This document shows positions 52,263 to 59,869 of a stretch of 64,000 bases of DNA, in pieces. This DNA is from an uncultured Lentisphaeria bacterium (GTDB lineage Bacteria; Verrucomicrobiota; Lentisphaeria; Oligosphaerales; Oligosphaeraceae), in contig CAKUJM010000004.1 of NCBI GenBank assembly GCA_934661755.1, forward strand, positions 26,902 to 90,901, read 5' to 3'. The stretch's first letter is position 1. Each line of letters opens with the position of its first letter. The translations under genes and the position numbers were made by a program. Under the pieces are notes generated by a model. That model saw only the letters and a list, made by a program, of their open reading frames with translations. It did no database searches and was not told where the DNA came from.

Positions 52263-52793
52263 CTATTTTGCGCTGTTGCGCGCAGCAATTGCGGCCTTCT
52301 TCGCCGCAACGAACTTCGCCTTGCGTTCGACCTTCTCCTCGGCCGAGCTCTTCATCAACGCGGTGCAGGTGCCGCCGGCAGCCTCGATCTTGGCCTTGGC
52401 CGCGGCGGAAAACTTGTCCGCGGTGACCTTGAAGGCCTTGGTGACCTCGCCATTGGCAAGCACCTTGACCGGCATGACCTGCTTGCCCAGCAGGCTGCGC
52501 TGCTGGAGAATCTCCTTGTTGATCTCGGCGCCAGCCTCGAAATTCTCCTCGAGAATCGCAAGATTGACCACCTCGTACTCGACATGGTTCGGATTGTTGA
52601 AGCCGCGCTTCGGCAGACGGCGGATCAGCGGAATCTGTCCCCCCTCAAAGAACGGCCCCTTGCCGGAACCGGCACGCTGGCCGGCACCCTTGTCACCACG
52701 GCCGGCGGTGCGGCCATTGCCTGACCCGTCGCCACGGCCGACGCGCTTGCGCTCCTGGCGGTTGAATGTATTGTGCAAATCGTGGAGTTTCAT
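52263..52793 (-). CDS. rplO: 50S ribosomal protein L15
   Basis: The start MKLHDLHNTFNRQERKRVGR fits L15; upstream codons in the frame do not. The Gly-rich RNA-binding arm (GRGDGSGNGRTAGRGDKGAG) and RLPKRGFNN are conserved. At 176 residues it is longer than the usual 145 or so because of a Lys/Ala-rich C-terminal tail (EEKVERKAKFVAAKKAAIAA). In most bacteria rpmD (L30) lies just upstream; here it is missing and a 204-bp gene-free gap separates rplO from rpsE. Confidence 0.96.
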   Translation of the reverse strand: MKLHDLHNTFNRQERKRVGRGDGSGNGRTAGRGDKGAGQRAGSGKGPFFEGGQIPLIRRLPKRGFNNPNHVEYEVVNLAILEENFEAGAEINKEILQQRSLLGKQVMPVKVLANGEVTKAFKVTADKFSAAAKAKIEAAGGTCTALMKSSAEEKVERKAKFVAAKKAAIAARNSAK

Positions 52794-52997
52794 AGCTCTT
52801 TCTGTCTCCCAAAAGTGGTTGAGGACGCCTGGCATCCGTCATTGAACCTGTCCGAAAAAATCATCGTCCCCAAGCCCCGGAGGTGATTCCCTGGCGAATG
52901 GCACCGCGCACGCGATGACCGCACGCCAGAAGCCATTCACGCAGGAAGCCCCCCCCGACGAAAGGCGCAGATGACCTCGGATCAAGCCAATTACGCA

Positions 52998-53591
52998 CTA
53001 TAGCGCCTTGATGTCGCGCTTTGCCAGCACTTCCGCCTTGGTGCGCAGCTTGCGAAGCGCCTCGAAGGTGGCCTTGACCACATTGGCGGCATTGCTGCTG
53101 CCCAGGGACTTGGCCAGCACGTCGTTGACCCCGGCCAACTCCAGGACGGCGCGCATCCCGCCGCCGGCGATCACCCCAGTACCCTTGCAGGCCGGCTTGA
53201 TCATCACGTCGGCGGAGCAGAAACGCGCCTCGACCTGATGGCTGATGGTCGACCCGAACATCGGAACCGTCATCATGTGCCGGCGAGCCTGCTCGCCGCC
53301 CTTGCGGATGGCGTCGGAAACCTCGTTCGCCTTGCCGAAGCCCATGCCAACACGGCCCTTCTTGTCGCCAACCACAATCAATGCGCTGAAAGAGAAGTTG
53401 CGTCCGCCCTTCACAGTCTTGCTGGAACGGTTGACGACAACGGTGCGCTCTTCCAAATCATCCTGCGGAATTTCCCGCTCCATGCGGGGACGCTCGCCAC
53501 GACCCTGACCACGACCCTGGCCGCGGCCTTCCTTGCGGGAAACCGGCCCCTGGGCTTGCGCAGTCGCTTTGTCTTCAATTGAATTTGCCAC
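52998..53591 (-). CDS. rpsE: 30S ribosomal protein S5
   Basis: The 197-residue protein has the S5 double-stranded RNA-binding fold (LEERTVVVNRSSKTVKGGR, SFSALIVVGDKKGRVGMGFG) and the C-terminal GTGVIAGGGMRAVLELAGV block. An N-terminal extension of about 40 residues contains repeated GRGQ units (GRGQGRGQGRGERP), unusual for S5. S5 helps decoding accuracy and lies at the mRNA entry. It follows rplR by 39 bp. Confidence 0.96.
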   Translation of the reverse strand: MANSIEDKATAQAQGPVSRKEGRGQGRGQGRGERPRMEREIPQDDLEERTVVVNRSSKTVKGGRNFSFSALIVVGDKKGRVGMGFGKANEVSDAIRKGGEQARRHMMTVPMFGSTISHQVEARFCSADVMIKPACKGTGVIAGGGMRAVLELAGVNDVLAKSLGSSNAANVVKATFEALRKLRTKAEVLAKRDIKAL

Positions 53592-53630
53592 GGATTGTAT
53601 CTCCTTGCGACTTTCGTGTTAGTGGTTCAG

Positions 53631-53993
53631 CTAAAATTCCAGCCCGGCCTTGCGCGCGGCCTCCGCCAACGCCTTGACACAGCCATGATAGGGGAAACCG
53701 CCGCGGTCGAAAACAACCTTCTTGATTTCCTTTGCCAGCGCCCGCTCGGCAATCGCCTGGCCAATGACCTCGGCGCTCTTCATGTTGGCGGCCAGCTTCT
53801 GCTCGCGGAACGGCTTCTCGACGGTGGCGGCGGCAACCAGGGTGACCCCGGCCTCGTCGTCAATCACCTGGCTGTAGATATGGGCGGCGGTGCGGCAGAC
53901 GCAAAGACGCGGCATTGCCGCAGTGCCGGAGACCTTGTTGCGGATATGGCGATGACGGCGAATCCGCGCTTCTTTCTTGCTTAATTTGCTCAT
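53631..53993 (-). CDS. rplR: 50S ribosomal protein L18
   Basis: The 120-residue 5S rRNA-binding protein starts at MSKLSKKEARIRRHRHIRNK; an upstream ATG adds six residues. Family blocks include PRLCVCRTAAHIYSQVIDD and VVFDRGGFPYHGCVKALAEAAR. It is preceded by an unusual 241-bp gap with a perfect hairpin near its start. Confidence 0.96.
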   Translation of the reverse strand: MSKLSKKEARIRRHRHIRNKVSGTAAMPRLCVCRTAAHIYSQVIDDEAGVTLVAAATVEKPFREQKLAANMKSAEVIGQAIAERALAKEIKKVVFDRGGFPYHGCVKALAEAARKAGLEF

Positions 53994-54015
53994 TGTGGTT
54001 GGTCCATTCAAGTTT

Positions 54016-54041
54016 CATCCGCCGGCGTAGTACGGCGGATG
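54016..54041 (-). promoter_or_regulatory. Perfect hairpin upstream of rplR
   Basis: CATCCGCCG (54016-54024) and CGGCGGATG (54033-54041) form a 9-bp stem with an eight-base loop, ending 23 bp before the L18 start. It lies in a 241-bp gap inside an otherwise compact ribosomal operon. No T-run follows. It could be a binding site for a ribosomal protein or an mRNA-processing signal; neither can be shown here. Confidence 0.4.
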
Positions 54042-54234
54042 GTTTCGCCACGGAAAAAGGGCGGCAGGGACACGAAAGACTGCACGCTCGAACACATGCA
54101 GACGCCCGGCCATCCACTTCACCCGCAACGCACTGATTGTCCCAAACCGGACACGGCACGACACCAGCGCCGCGCCCGCCGGAATTGGGACGGCATCCTG
54201 ACGGGCGGCCTTTCTGCAGCCGCCACGCCGGGGA

Positions 54235-54774
54235 CTACACCTTCTTGCCTTCCTTGAGGCTGAGCTGCTCGCCGACAAAGCGCACGCCCTTTCCATGGTA
54301 GGCGTCCGGAATGCGGTTGGCGCGGATGTCCGCGGCAGCCTGCCCGACCGCCTGCTTGTCATGGCTCTCAAGGGTGATGTGGGTCGGATCCGGCATCGAA
54401 ACCTTGACATTCGCAGGAACCGTGTAGATGCGCGGCTTCGAATACCCAAGGCTCATGGTGAGGGTCTGGCCCTGCAGCTGCGCACGATAACCCACGCCGA
54501 AGAACTCCAGCTGAATGGTGAAGCCCTTGTCCACACCGATCACCATGCTGTTGAGCAGGCTGCGGATGAGGCCGTGGTTCATGCGGGTCTGGCGCTCCTC
54601 GTTGTCGCGGGAGACCAGGATTTCCTTCTTGTCATCCGACAGCACGCAGGTGATGTGCTCCGGAATATCCAGATTGTGGCTGCCCTTCGGCCCGCTTACG
54701 CTGACCTTGCTGCCGTTGATTTCGACTTTGACGTTGTCGCCGATGAAAATCGGCTTCTTGCCCATGCGTGACAT
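54235..54774 (-). CDS. rplF: 50S ribosomal protein L6
   Basis: The 179-residue protein begins MSRMGKKPIFIGDNVKVEI as expected and holds two L6 repeats, with the C-terminal signature EPRIYTV-like region here SKPRIYTVPANVKVSMPDPT and RANRIPDAYHGKGVRF. It sits near the GTPase centre of the large subunit. It is 28 bp downstream of rpsH. Confidence 0.97.
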   Translation of the reverse strand: MSRMGKKPIFIGDNVKVEINGSKVSVSGPKGSHNLDIPEHITCVLSDDKKEILVSRDNEERQTRMNHGLIRSLLNSMVIGVDKGFTIQLEFFGVGYRAQLQGQTLTMSLGYSKPRIYTVPANVKVSMPDPTHITLESHDKQAVGQAAADIRANRIPDAYHGKGVRFVGEQLSLKEGKKV

Positions 54775-54802
54775 CTTCTGCTATCTCCTTCTGTTGAATT
54801 GA

Positions 54803-55207
54803 TTACCAGACATAGCAGAGCAGCTCGCCGCCGATGTTGCGCTTGCGGGCCGTCCGGTCGGTCACCACCCCTTGCGAAGTGGTGAGAATCGCCACACCCA
54901 GACCGCCCAGGACGCGCGGGATCTCGGTGCTGTTGACATACACCCGGCAGGAGGGGCGGCTGACACGGCGGATGCCCTCGATGACGGGGGTCGCGTTCTT
55001 GCCCTTGTACTTCAGGGTGATGGTGAGTCCTTTCTTGTTGTTGCCCAGGTCCTCAACGGCGAAGTTGTCGATGAAGCCATTCTCCTTCAAAGCGGTGGCC
55101 AGCGCGGCCTTCAGCTTTGAATGGGGCATGGACACCGTCGGCAGCTTTGCGTTGGACGCATTGCGCACCCGGGTCAGCATATCTGCAATAGGATCGCTCA
55201 TGCTCAT
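54803..55207 (-). CDS. rpsH: 30S ribosomal protein S8
   Basis: The 134-residue protein matches S8 throughout (DPIADMLTRVRNAS at the start, KGLTITLKYKG, and the C-terminal GVAILTTSQGVVTDRTARK). S8 binds the central domain of 16S rRNA and represses the spc operon in E. coli. A start two codons later (MSDPIADML) is also possible. Confidence 0.97.
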   Translation of the reverse strand: MSMSDPIADMLTRVRNASNAKLPTVSMPHSKLKAALATALKENGFIDNFAVEDLGNNKKGLTITLKYKGKNATPVIEGIRRVSRPSCRVYVNSTEIPRVLGGLGVAILTTSQGVVTDRTARKRNIGGELLCYVW

Positions 55208-55228
55208 GGTAGATTGCCTCCCTGTGGG

Positions 55229-55414
55229 TTACCAGCTTGCCTTCGTCACGCCGGGAATAAGCCCGTTGCTGGCCATTTCACGCAGACAGATCCGGCACAG
55301 ATGGAACTTACGGTATACGGCGCGCTCGCGGCCGCACCGCTCGCAGCGGGTATAGGCGCGGGTGGAGAATTTCGGAGTCTTCTGAGACTTGATGATCAGA
55401 CTTTTCTTGGCCAC
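55229..55414 (-). CDS. rpsN: 30S ribosomal protein S14, zinc-binding type
   Basis: The 61-residue protein is the short zinc form of S14: Cys24 and Cys27 (CERC) and Cys40 and Cys43 (CRIC) form the zinc site, followed by REMASNGLIPGVTKASW. The longer zinc-free paralogue used under zinc shortage is not in the window. Confidence 0.97.
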   Translation of the reverse strand: MAKKSLIIKSQKTPKFSTRAYTRCERCGRERAVYRKFHLCRICLREMASNGLIPGVTKASW

Positions 55415-55428
55415 GGTGGTTATCCTCC

Positions 55429-55971
55429 TCAGTTCGCCGCGAAGGGCATGCCCATGAGCGCGAGCAGGTCGCGGGCCTCGTCATCAGTCCTGGCGCTCGT
55501 GACAATCGTGATGTTCATGCCGACGGTGTGCTTCGCCTTGTCCATGTCAATCTCGGTGAAGACCGACTGGTCGGAAAGGCCGAAGGTGTAGTTGCCGGCG
55601 CCATCGAACGCCTTCGCGGGGATGCCGCGGAAGTCGCGCACGCGGGGCAGCACGATGTTCATGAGGCGGAACAGGAAGTTGTACATCTTGTCGCGGCGGA
55701 GGGTGACACAGGCGCCAACACTCATCCCCGCACGCAGCTTGAAGTTGGAGATGTTCTTGGTGGACTTGGTGATCACCGGCTTCTGCCCGGTGATCTGCCC
55801 GAGGGTGTCCACCACCGACTGCAGCACGTCGCGCTCCTTGTCGCTGGAGACGCCGCTGTTGAGCACCACCTTGACCACTTTCGGAATCTGCATCGGGTTG
55901 GTGTAGCCGTGCTTCTGCTTGAGAGCAGGAACCACGTCATCAACGTAATGCTGGTAGAGAGAATTGTTCAT
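55429..55971 (-). CDS. rplE: 50S ribosomal protein L5
   Basis: The 180-residue 5S rRNA-binding protein has the family blocks GYTNPMQIPKVVKVVLNSGV, ITGQKPVITKSTKNISNFKL and LPRVRDFRGIPAKAFDG, and ends with the MNITIVTSARTDDEARDLL region. Length and order (after rplX, before rpsN) are standard. Confidence 0.97.
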   Translation of the reverse strand: MNNSLYQHYVDDVVPALKQKHGYTNPMQIPKVVKVVLNSGVSSDKERDVLQSVVDTLGQITGQKPVITKSTKNISNFKLRAGMSVGACVTLRRDKMYNFLFRLMNIVLPRVRDFRGIPAKAFDGAGNYTFGLSDQSVFTEIDMDKAKHTVGMNITIVTSARTDDEARDLLALMGMPFAAN

Positions 55972-55986
55972 TGCTTACTGCCTCCT

Positions 55987-56259
55987 TTAGGCCTTCTTCT
56001 CGGCCTTCTCGGCAGAGTGCTTGGCACGGTAGCGTTCCTCAGCCATCACATTGGAGATGTGGATCGGACCTTCCACATCGATGATGCCACCCTGGGGCTT
56101 CTCCTGGCTGCGGCGGACGGTCTTCTTCTGCATGTTGCATCCCTGCACAAAGACCTTGCCGGCCTTGCGGTCGACACGCAACACCTTGCCGCTCTTGCCC
56201 TTGTCCGAGCCGGTCAGGATGAATACCGTATCGTTCTTCTTGAAGTTAGCTTTGGACAT
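55987..56259 (-). CDS. rplX: 50S ribosomal protein L24
   Basis: The 90-residue protein has the KOW motif (NDTVFILTGSDKGKSGKVLR) and the VEGPIHISNVM block of L24. It is slightly shorter than the usual 103 residues and has a Lys/Ala/Glu-rich tail. Its start overlaps the rplN stop by one base, showing coupling. Confidence 0.96.
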   Translation of the reverse strand: MSKANFKKNDTVFILTGSDKGKSGKVLRVDRKAGKVFVQGCNMQKKTVRRSQEKPQGGIIDVEGPIHISNVMAEERYRAKHSAEKAEKKA

Positions 56260-56624
56260 TAGAGCACCTCCGGAGCCAGCGAGATGATTTTGGTGAAATT
56301 CTTGTCTCGCAGTTCACGCGCGACCGGCCCGAAGATGCGGGTGCCACGCGGATTGTTGGCGTCGTCGATGATGACAGCGGCATCGCGGTCGAAACGCAGG
56401 TAGCTGCCATCGGGGCGGCGGATATTCTTGGCGGTGCGCACGACGACGGCGCGGACGACATCGCCCTTCTTGACAACGCCGCGGGGCTGGGCATCCTTGA
56501 CACTGGCACGGATGATATCGCCGACCTCGGCGTACTCCTTGCTCTGCCCAAGGCACCGGATGGCCATTATGACCTTCGCGCCGGTGTTGTCAGCCACCTC
56601 GAGTGTGGTCTGCATTTGAATCAT
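56259..56624 (-). CDS. rplN: 50S ribosomal protein L14
   Basis: The 121-residue protein matches L14 from MIQMQTTLEVADNTGAKVI to the C-terminal RIFGPVARELRDKNFTKIIS signature. It bridges the subunits. Gene order rpsQ-rplN-rplX is standard. Confidence 0.98.
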   Translation of the reverse strand: MIQMQTTLEVADNTGAKVIMAIRCLGQSKEYAEVGDIIRASVKDAQPRGVVKKGDVVRAVVVRTAKNIRRPDGSYLRFDRDAAVIIDDANNPRGTRIFGPVARELRDKNFTKIISLAPEVL

Positions 56625-56652
56625 GGTAGTTTTCTCCTTGAGCTGTTAAGAA

Positions 56653-56958
56653 TCAATCCGTGGCGGCATGCTTCTGGATGGAGACGAGACGCCAGCGCTT
56701 CAGCTTGGAAAGCGGGCGGGTTTCCATGATCTTGACAACGTCGCCAGCCTTGGCTTCGTTCTTCTCGTCATGGACATAGTACTTCGTGGTGGACTTGACC
56801 ACCTTCTTGTACAGCGGATGGACGGAATTCCGGGCCACGGCCACGACCAGGGTCTTGTCCTGCTTGTCGCTGACCACGGTGCCGACGCGCACCTTGCGGT
56901 GGCATTCGCGGGCAGCCGGGACGGCCGCCGCCGCAGTGTTTTGAGTATCTTCTGACAT
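56653..56958 (-). CDS. rpsQ: 30S ribosomal protein S17
   Basis: The start at 56958 (MSEDTQNTAAAAVPAARECH) gives 101 residues. The core (RVGTVVSDKQDKTLVVAV, then KAGDVVKIMETRPLSKLKRW) is typical S17, while the first 20 residues are an Ala-rich extension. An in-frame ATG four codons upstream is possible. Confidence 0.96.
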   Translation of the reverse strand: MSEDTQNTAAAAVPAARECHRKVRVGTVVSDKQDKTLVVAVARNSVHPLYKKVVKSTTKYYVHDEKNEAKAGDVVKIMETRPLSKLKRWRLVSIQKHAATD

Positions 56959-56975
56959 CTTTGGTCGCACCCTGG

Positions 56976-57182
56976 CTAGTTGTTGGCCGCAGCTTTGGCA
57001 GCGCGGGCGGTGATTTCGGTATTCAGACGGGCGATGTCCTTGCGGAGCGCGTTGATCTGGGCGGTGTTCTTCAGCTCGTTGGTCTGGACCTTCAGGCGGA
57101 GCTGGAAGATCTGCGCCCGGTTGTCGTGAAGCTGCTTCGCGATCTCCTCGTCAGTTTTCTGTCGGATTTCAGAGGCTTTCAT
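56976..57182 (-). CDS. rpmC: 50S ribosomal protein L29
   Basis: The 68-residue two-helix protein (MKASEIRQKTDEEIAKQLHD, then FQLRLKVQTNELKNTAQI and RKDIARLNTEI) matches L29, which lies at the peptide exit site. It sits between rplP and rpsQ, the usual order. Confidence 0.96.
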   Translation of the reverse strand: MKASEIRQKTDEEIAKQLHDNRAQIFQLRLKVQTNELKNTAQINALRKDIARLNTEITARAAKAAANN

Positions 57183-57221
57183 GATCGTTTCCTCGTTGAT
57201 TAAGGGGATTCCGGCAACTTC

Positions 57222-57641
57222 CTACTCGCCAGCGTGGCGGGTGAGGAGGCGGCAGCGGATCGGCAGCTTGCTGGCGGCCAGCGCAAGGGCTTCCTTGGCG
57301 ACATTCTCGGTGCAACCGGCGATCTCGATGATCATGTTGCCCGGACGGATGACTGCAACCCAGAATTCCGGGGCGCCCTTTCCCTTTCCCATACGGGTTT
57401 CCAGCGGCTTCTTGGAGACCGGCTTGTCGGGGAAAACGCGAATCCACAGCTGCCCCTTGCGCTCCATGCGACGGGTTGCGGCGACACGCGCCGCCTCGAT
57501 CTGGGCGCCGGTCAGCCATGCGCGGTCAAGGACCTGCAGACCGTAATCACCGAAATCCAGCTTGTTATTTCGCGTCGCGAGACCCGCGCGAGTTCCGCGC
57601 TGAACCTTTCGGTGCTCTGCGCGCTTTGGCATTAGTGGCAT
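57222..57641 (-). CDS. rplP: 50S ribosomal protein L16
   Basis: The 139-residue protein begins MPLMPKRAEHRKVQRGTRAG; an internal ATG three codons in is an equally good start. The GKGKGAPEFWVAVIRPGNMI block is diagnostic. Its first 68-77 bases lie within the extended 3' end of rpsC in another frame, an overlap not usual for this gene pair. Confidence 0.97.
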   Translation of the reverse strand: MPLMPKRAEHRKVQRGTRAGLATRNNKLDFGDYGLQVLDRAWLTGAQIEAARVAATRRMERKGQLWIRVFPDKPVSKKPLETRMGKGKGAPEFWVAVIRPGNMIIEIAGCTENVAKEALALAASKLPIRCRLLTRHAGE

Positions 57642-58380
57642 TGTTCAATTCCTCCCAGTTTTGGGGTTTGCAAATCCAGACTTTGATTCCGATCAGGCCA
57701 GCCAGGGTGTGGGCTTCGGAGAAGCCGTAGTCCACATTGGCGGAAAGGGTGTGCAGCGGCACCTTCCCTTCCTTGTACTGCTCGGTGCGGGCCAATTCGG
57801 CGCCATTGAGACGGCCGGCGCAACGGATGCGGATGCCCTCGGCGCCCTTCTCCATTGCAGTTTGCATGGCGCGCTTCATTGCACGGCGGAAGGCCACGCG
57901 GCGTTCCAGCTGCTGGGCAATGGAGTCGGCCACCAGCTTGGCGTCCACCTCCGGCGAATGGACCTCCTTTACATCGATAAGGACTTCCTCGTCCTTGGCG
58001 ATATTCTTCAGGCCGTCCTTGATCTTGTCAAGGCCGGCGCCCTTCTTCTCGGGCTTGGCGGCATCGGCGGCCGGCGCGGCGCCCCTGGCGCCACGGCGAT
58101 CCTGGCGGTCGTCAAAATGGCCGGTGATGACGATGCCTGGACGGGCGGTGTGGATAGTGATGCGAATGCGGCGACCGAAGCGCTCGATGACGATCTTGCT
58201 TACGGATGCATTCTTGAGTTCTTTTTCGAGATGCTCGCGGATTTTGATATCCTCCTGGAGGAGGGTACCAAAGGATTTGCTGGCGCTGTCGGCCTTCTCG
58301 GTGCTGCGCGCGAACCAGCGGGACTTCCAGTCCTTGCGGACCGGGAGGCGGAATCCAATCGGATTAACTTTTTGACCCAC
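57565..58380 (-). CDS. rpsC: 30S ribosomal protein S3 with insertion in the KH loop
   Basis: The 271-residue protein is S3 (MGQKVNPIGFRLPVRKDW; later ERRVAFRRAMKRAMQTAMEK, GRLNGAELARTE, VPLHTLSANVDYGFSEAHT). Compared with the usual 210-235 residues there are two differences. About 26 residues, rich in Asp, Arg, Ala and Pro, are inserted at 86-111 inside the KH-domain GxxG loop, between GIVI and KKGAGLDKIK. A basic tail of about 25 residues is added at the C-terminus, read through the start of rplP. Both may be lineage features. Confidence 0.96.
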   Translation of the reverse strand: MGQKVNPIGFRLPVRKDWKSRWFARSTEKADSASKSFGTLLQEDIKIREHLEKELKNASVSKIVIERFGRRIRITIHTARPGIVITGHFDDRQDRRGARGAAPAADAAKPEKKGAGLDKIKDGLKNIAKDEEVLIDVKEVHSPEVDAKLVADSIAQQLERRVAFRRAMKRAMQTAMEKGAEGIRIRCAGRLNGAELARTEQYKEGKVPLHTLSANVDYGFSEAHTLAGLIGIKVWICKPQNWEELNNATNAKARRAPKGSARNSRGSRDAK

Positions 58381-58395
58381 GGTGATTTCTCCTAA

Positions 58396-58737
58396 TTATG
58401 CCTGGTCGGAGACCACGATACGGATATGGCTGGAGCGCTTGCGGATGCGGCCGGCCGAACCGCGCGACTTCGGGAGGAAGCGGCGCATGGTCGGTCCCTC
58501 GCCGACAGTTGCTTCCTTGACAATGAGGGAGGTACGGCTCACTGCATCCCGGTCTGCATTTTCCGCGTTGGCGACGGCGGACTTGAGGGTAGCCTCAATC
58601 AGCCGTGCGGCCTTGCGGGGAATCAGAGCAACGGTATTCAGAGCCGTGACGGCGTCCTTCCCCTGGATCAGCCGCGTGACTTCACGGCATTTGAAGGGGG
58701 AAATCCGCACGTACTTTGAGGTGGCGGTCTTTTCCAT
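58396..58737 (-). CDS. rplV: 50S ribosomal protein L22
   Basis: The 113-residue protein lines the exit tunnel. Family blocks are KCREVTRLIQGKDAVTALN and the beta-hairpin region with the C-terminal RIRKRSSHIRIVVSD. An AAGGA site lies seven bases before the ATG. It is the first gene of the ribosomal block here; rpsS, rplB, rplW, rplD, rplC and rpsJ, which normally precede it, are absent and a terminator lies upstream. Confidence 0.97.
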   Translation of the reverse strand: MEKTATSKYVRISPFKCREVTRLIQGKDAVTALNTVALIPRKAARLIEATLKSAVANAENADRDAVSRTSLIVKEATVGEGPTMRRFLPKSRGSAGRIRKRSSHIRIVVSDQA

Positions 58738-58775
58738 TGTTATTCCTTTTCAGGTGTTTTTAGGGCGTAATGAAC

Positions 58776-58839
58776 AAAAAAACAGGACACTCCCCATGCC
58801 GGATCATATTGCCGACACCAGGCCGGCAGCATGGGGAGT
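58776..58839 (-). terminator. Terminator between the coiled-coil gene and rplV
   Basis: An 11-bp perfect stem (ACTCCCCATGC at 58789-58799 with GCATGGGGAGT at 58829-58839) holds a smaller inner hairpin. On the minus strand it is followed after six bases by TTTTTTT (58776-58782). It would end the transcript of the nyn-ispG-coiled-coil operon ahead of the ribosomal genes. It also has TTTT on the plus side. Confidence 0.65.
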
Positions 58840-59012
58840 TTTGCGCATGTCATTGCGCGTCAGGCAGATTGCCGCAAAAACGTGCATTCAGCGATGCATT
58901 TGGCGGCGTCATGCCCTGCTCCTTGCTTCCGGGTATGGCAGAATACAACCACGGCGGATGCCGGTTCCAGCCCCTTTGAACGGGGCCGGGATTTGGAGAA
59001 CCAGGCGGGAAA

Positions 59013-59825
59013 TCAATTTTTTGGAGGCAGCAGCTTCACCCGATGAAGCATTGCACCGGGGACAAGCTGCTCAAAATCACCATCCATGAGGACCGCGACG
59101 CATTTGAGCAGACGGCATTCGACCACCGCCACGGTGGCGACGGCCACACCGTCCCTTCTCAATTCAAAACGCATGTCCAGACGGACCCCGTTGAGATAGC
59201 CGCAGTCGAGAATCACCGACTGGCTGGGGCGGTCAATCCGCAGGATGGTCGGACTGTCGGCAACCGCGTTCCGAAAGCTGTCGGGATCGGCGATTGACAA
59301 CGGCTGGAGGCTGTCATTGACGGCCACCTGGAGTGCATCCAGCCGCTTTTCCACCACGTCCCGGGCGGTCTGGCTGGCATCGCATGCCGTCAGCACGCTC
59401 TCCACAGCCACTTTGCACTCCGCCAAGCGCTGATTCGCCAGCAGCAACTGGCGACGCACCAGGCTCAAAGCGGAAAGCAACGCCGCGGCGCTGCCATCAT
59501 CGCCGCCGGAATTCTCCAGCAGCAGGTGTCCGGCAGCCAGCTCCATGGCGGCGGCCTCATTGATGGCGCGGTCACTGGCCAGCAGCAACCGGGCATGGCG
59601 GGAACGCAGCTCCAAGAGTTCCTCCTGACGCCGCCTATCCTGCTCCCGCAACAGCCGCAATTCCTCACGCAACACGGCGTTGGCCTCCATCAGCTCCGCC
59701 TGCTCGGCTGGAATCGCCTCGTCAGCCACCGCCAATTCAACGGTAAAGCTCCCTAATATACTCCACCAGGAAATAATTGCCAGCAAACGACAGCATTTTT
59801 GGCATAATACGCGCCACCGCGGCAT
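59013..59825 (-). CDS. Secreted coiled-coil protein of unknown function
   Basis: The start at 59825 (MPRWRVLCQKCCRLLAIISW) gives 270 residues with a hydrophobic signal or anchor (about residues 12-33). Residues about 40-185 are a long Ala/Leu/Glu/Arg coiled coil (LREELRLLREQDRRRQEELL). The last 85 residues are a small beta domain (LDCGYLNGVRLDMRFELRRD, then VAVLMDGDFEQLVPGAM) of the kind found at the ends of envelope or flagellar-assembly proteins. I do not recognise a named family. It follows ispG by 44 bp on the same strand. Confidence 0.7.
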   Translation of the reverse strand: MPRWRVLCQKCCRLLAIISWWSILGSFTVELAVADEAIPAEQAELMEANAVLREELRLLREQDRRRQEELLELRSRHARLLLASDRAINEAAAMELAAGHLLLENSGGDDGSAAALLSALSLVRRQLLLANQRLAECKVAVESVLTACDASQTARDVVEKRLDALQVAVNDSLQPLSIADPDSFRNAVADSPTILRIDRPSQSVILDCGYLNGVRLDMRFELRRDGVAVATVAVVECRLLKCVAVLMDGDFEQLVPGAMLHRVKLLPPKN

Positions 59826-59869
59826 GTCAATGCGCCCGGCATGGCTCCGAAGATGCGCCGACTGCGGCC

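Noticed and set aside
52794..52997. Hidden rpmD (L30) between rpsE and rplO
   Set aside because: No minus-strand frame of about 60 codons with L30-like sequence exists in the gap.
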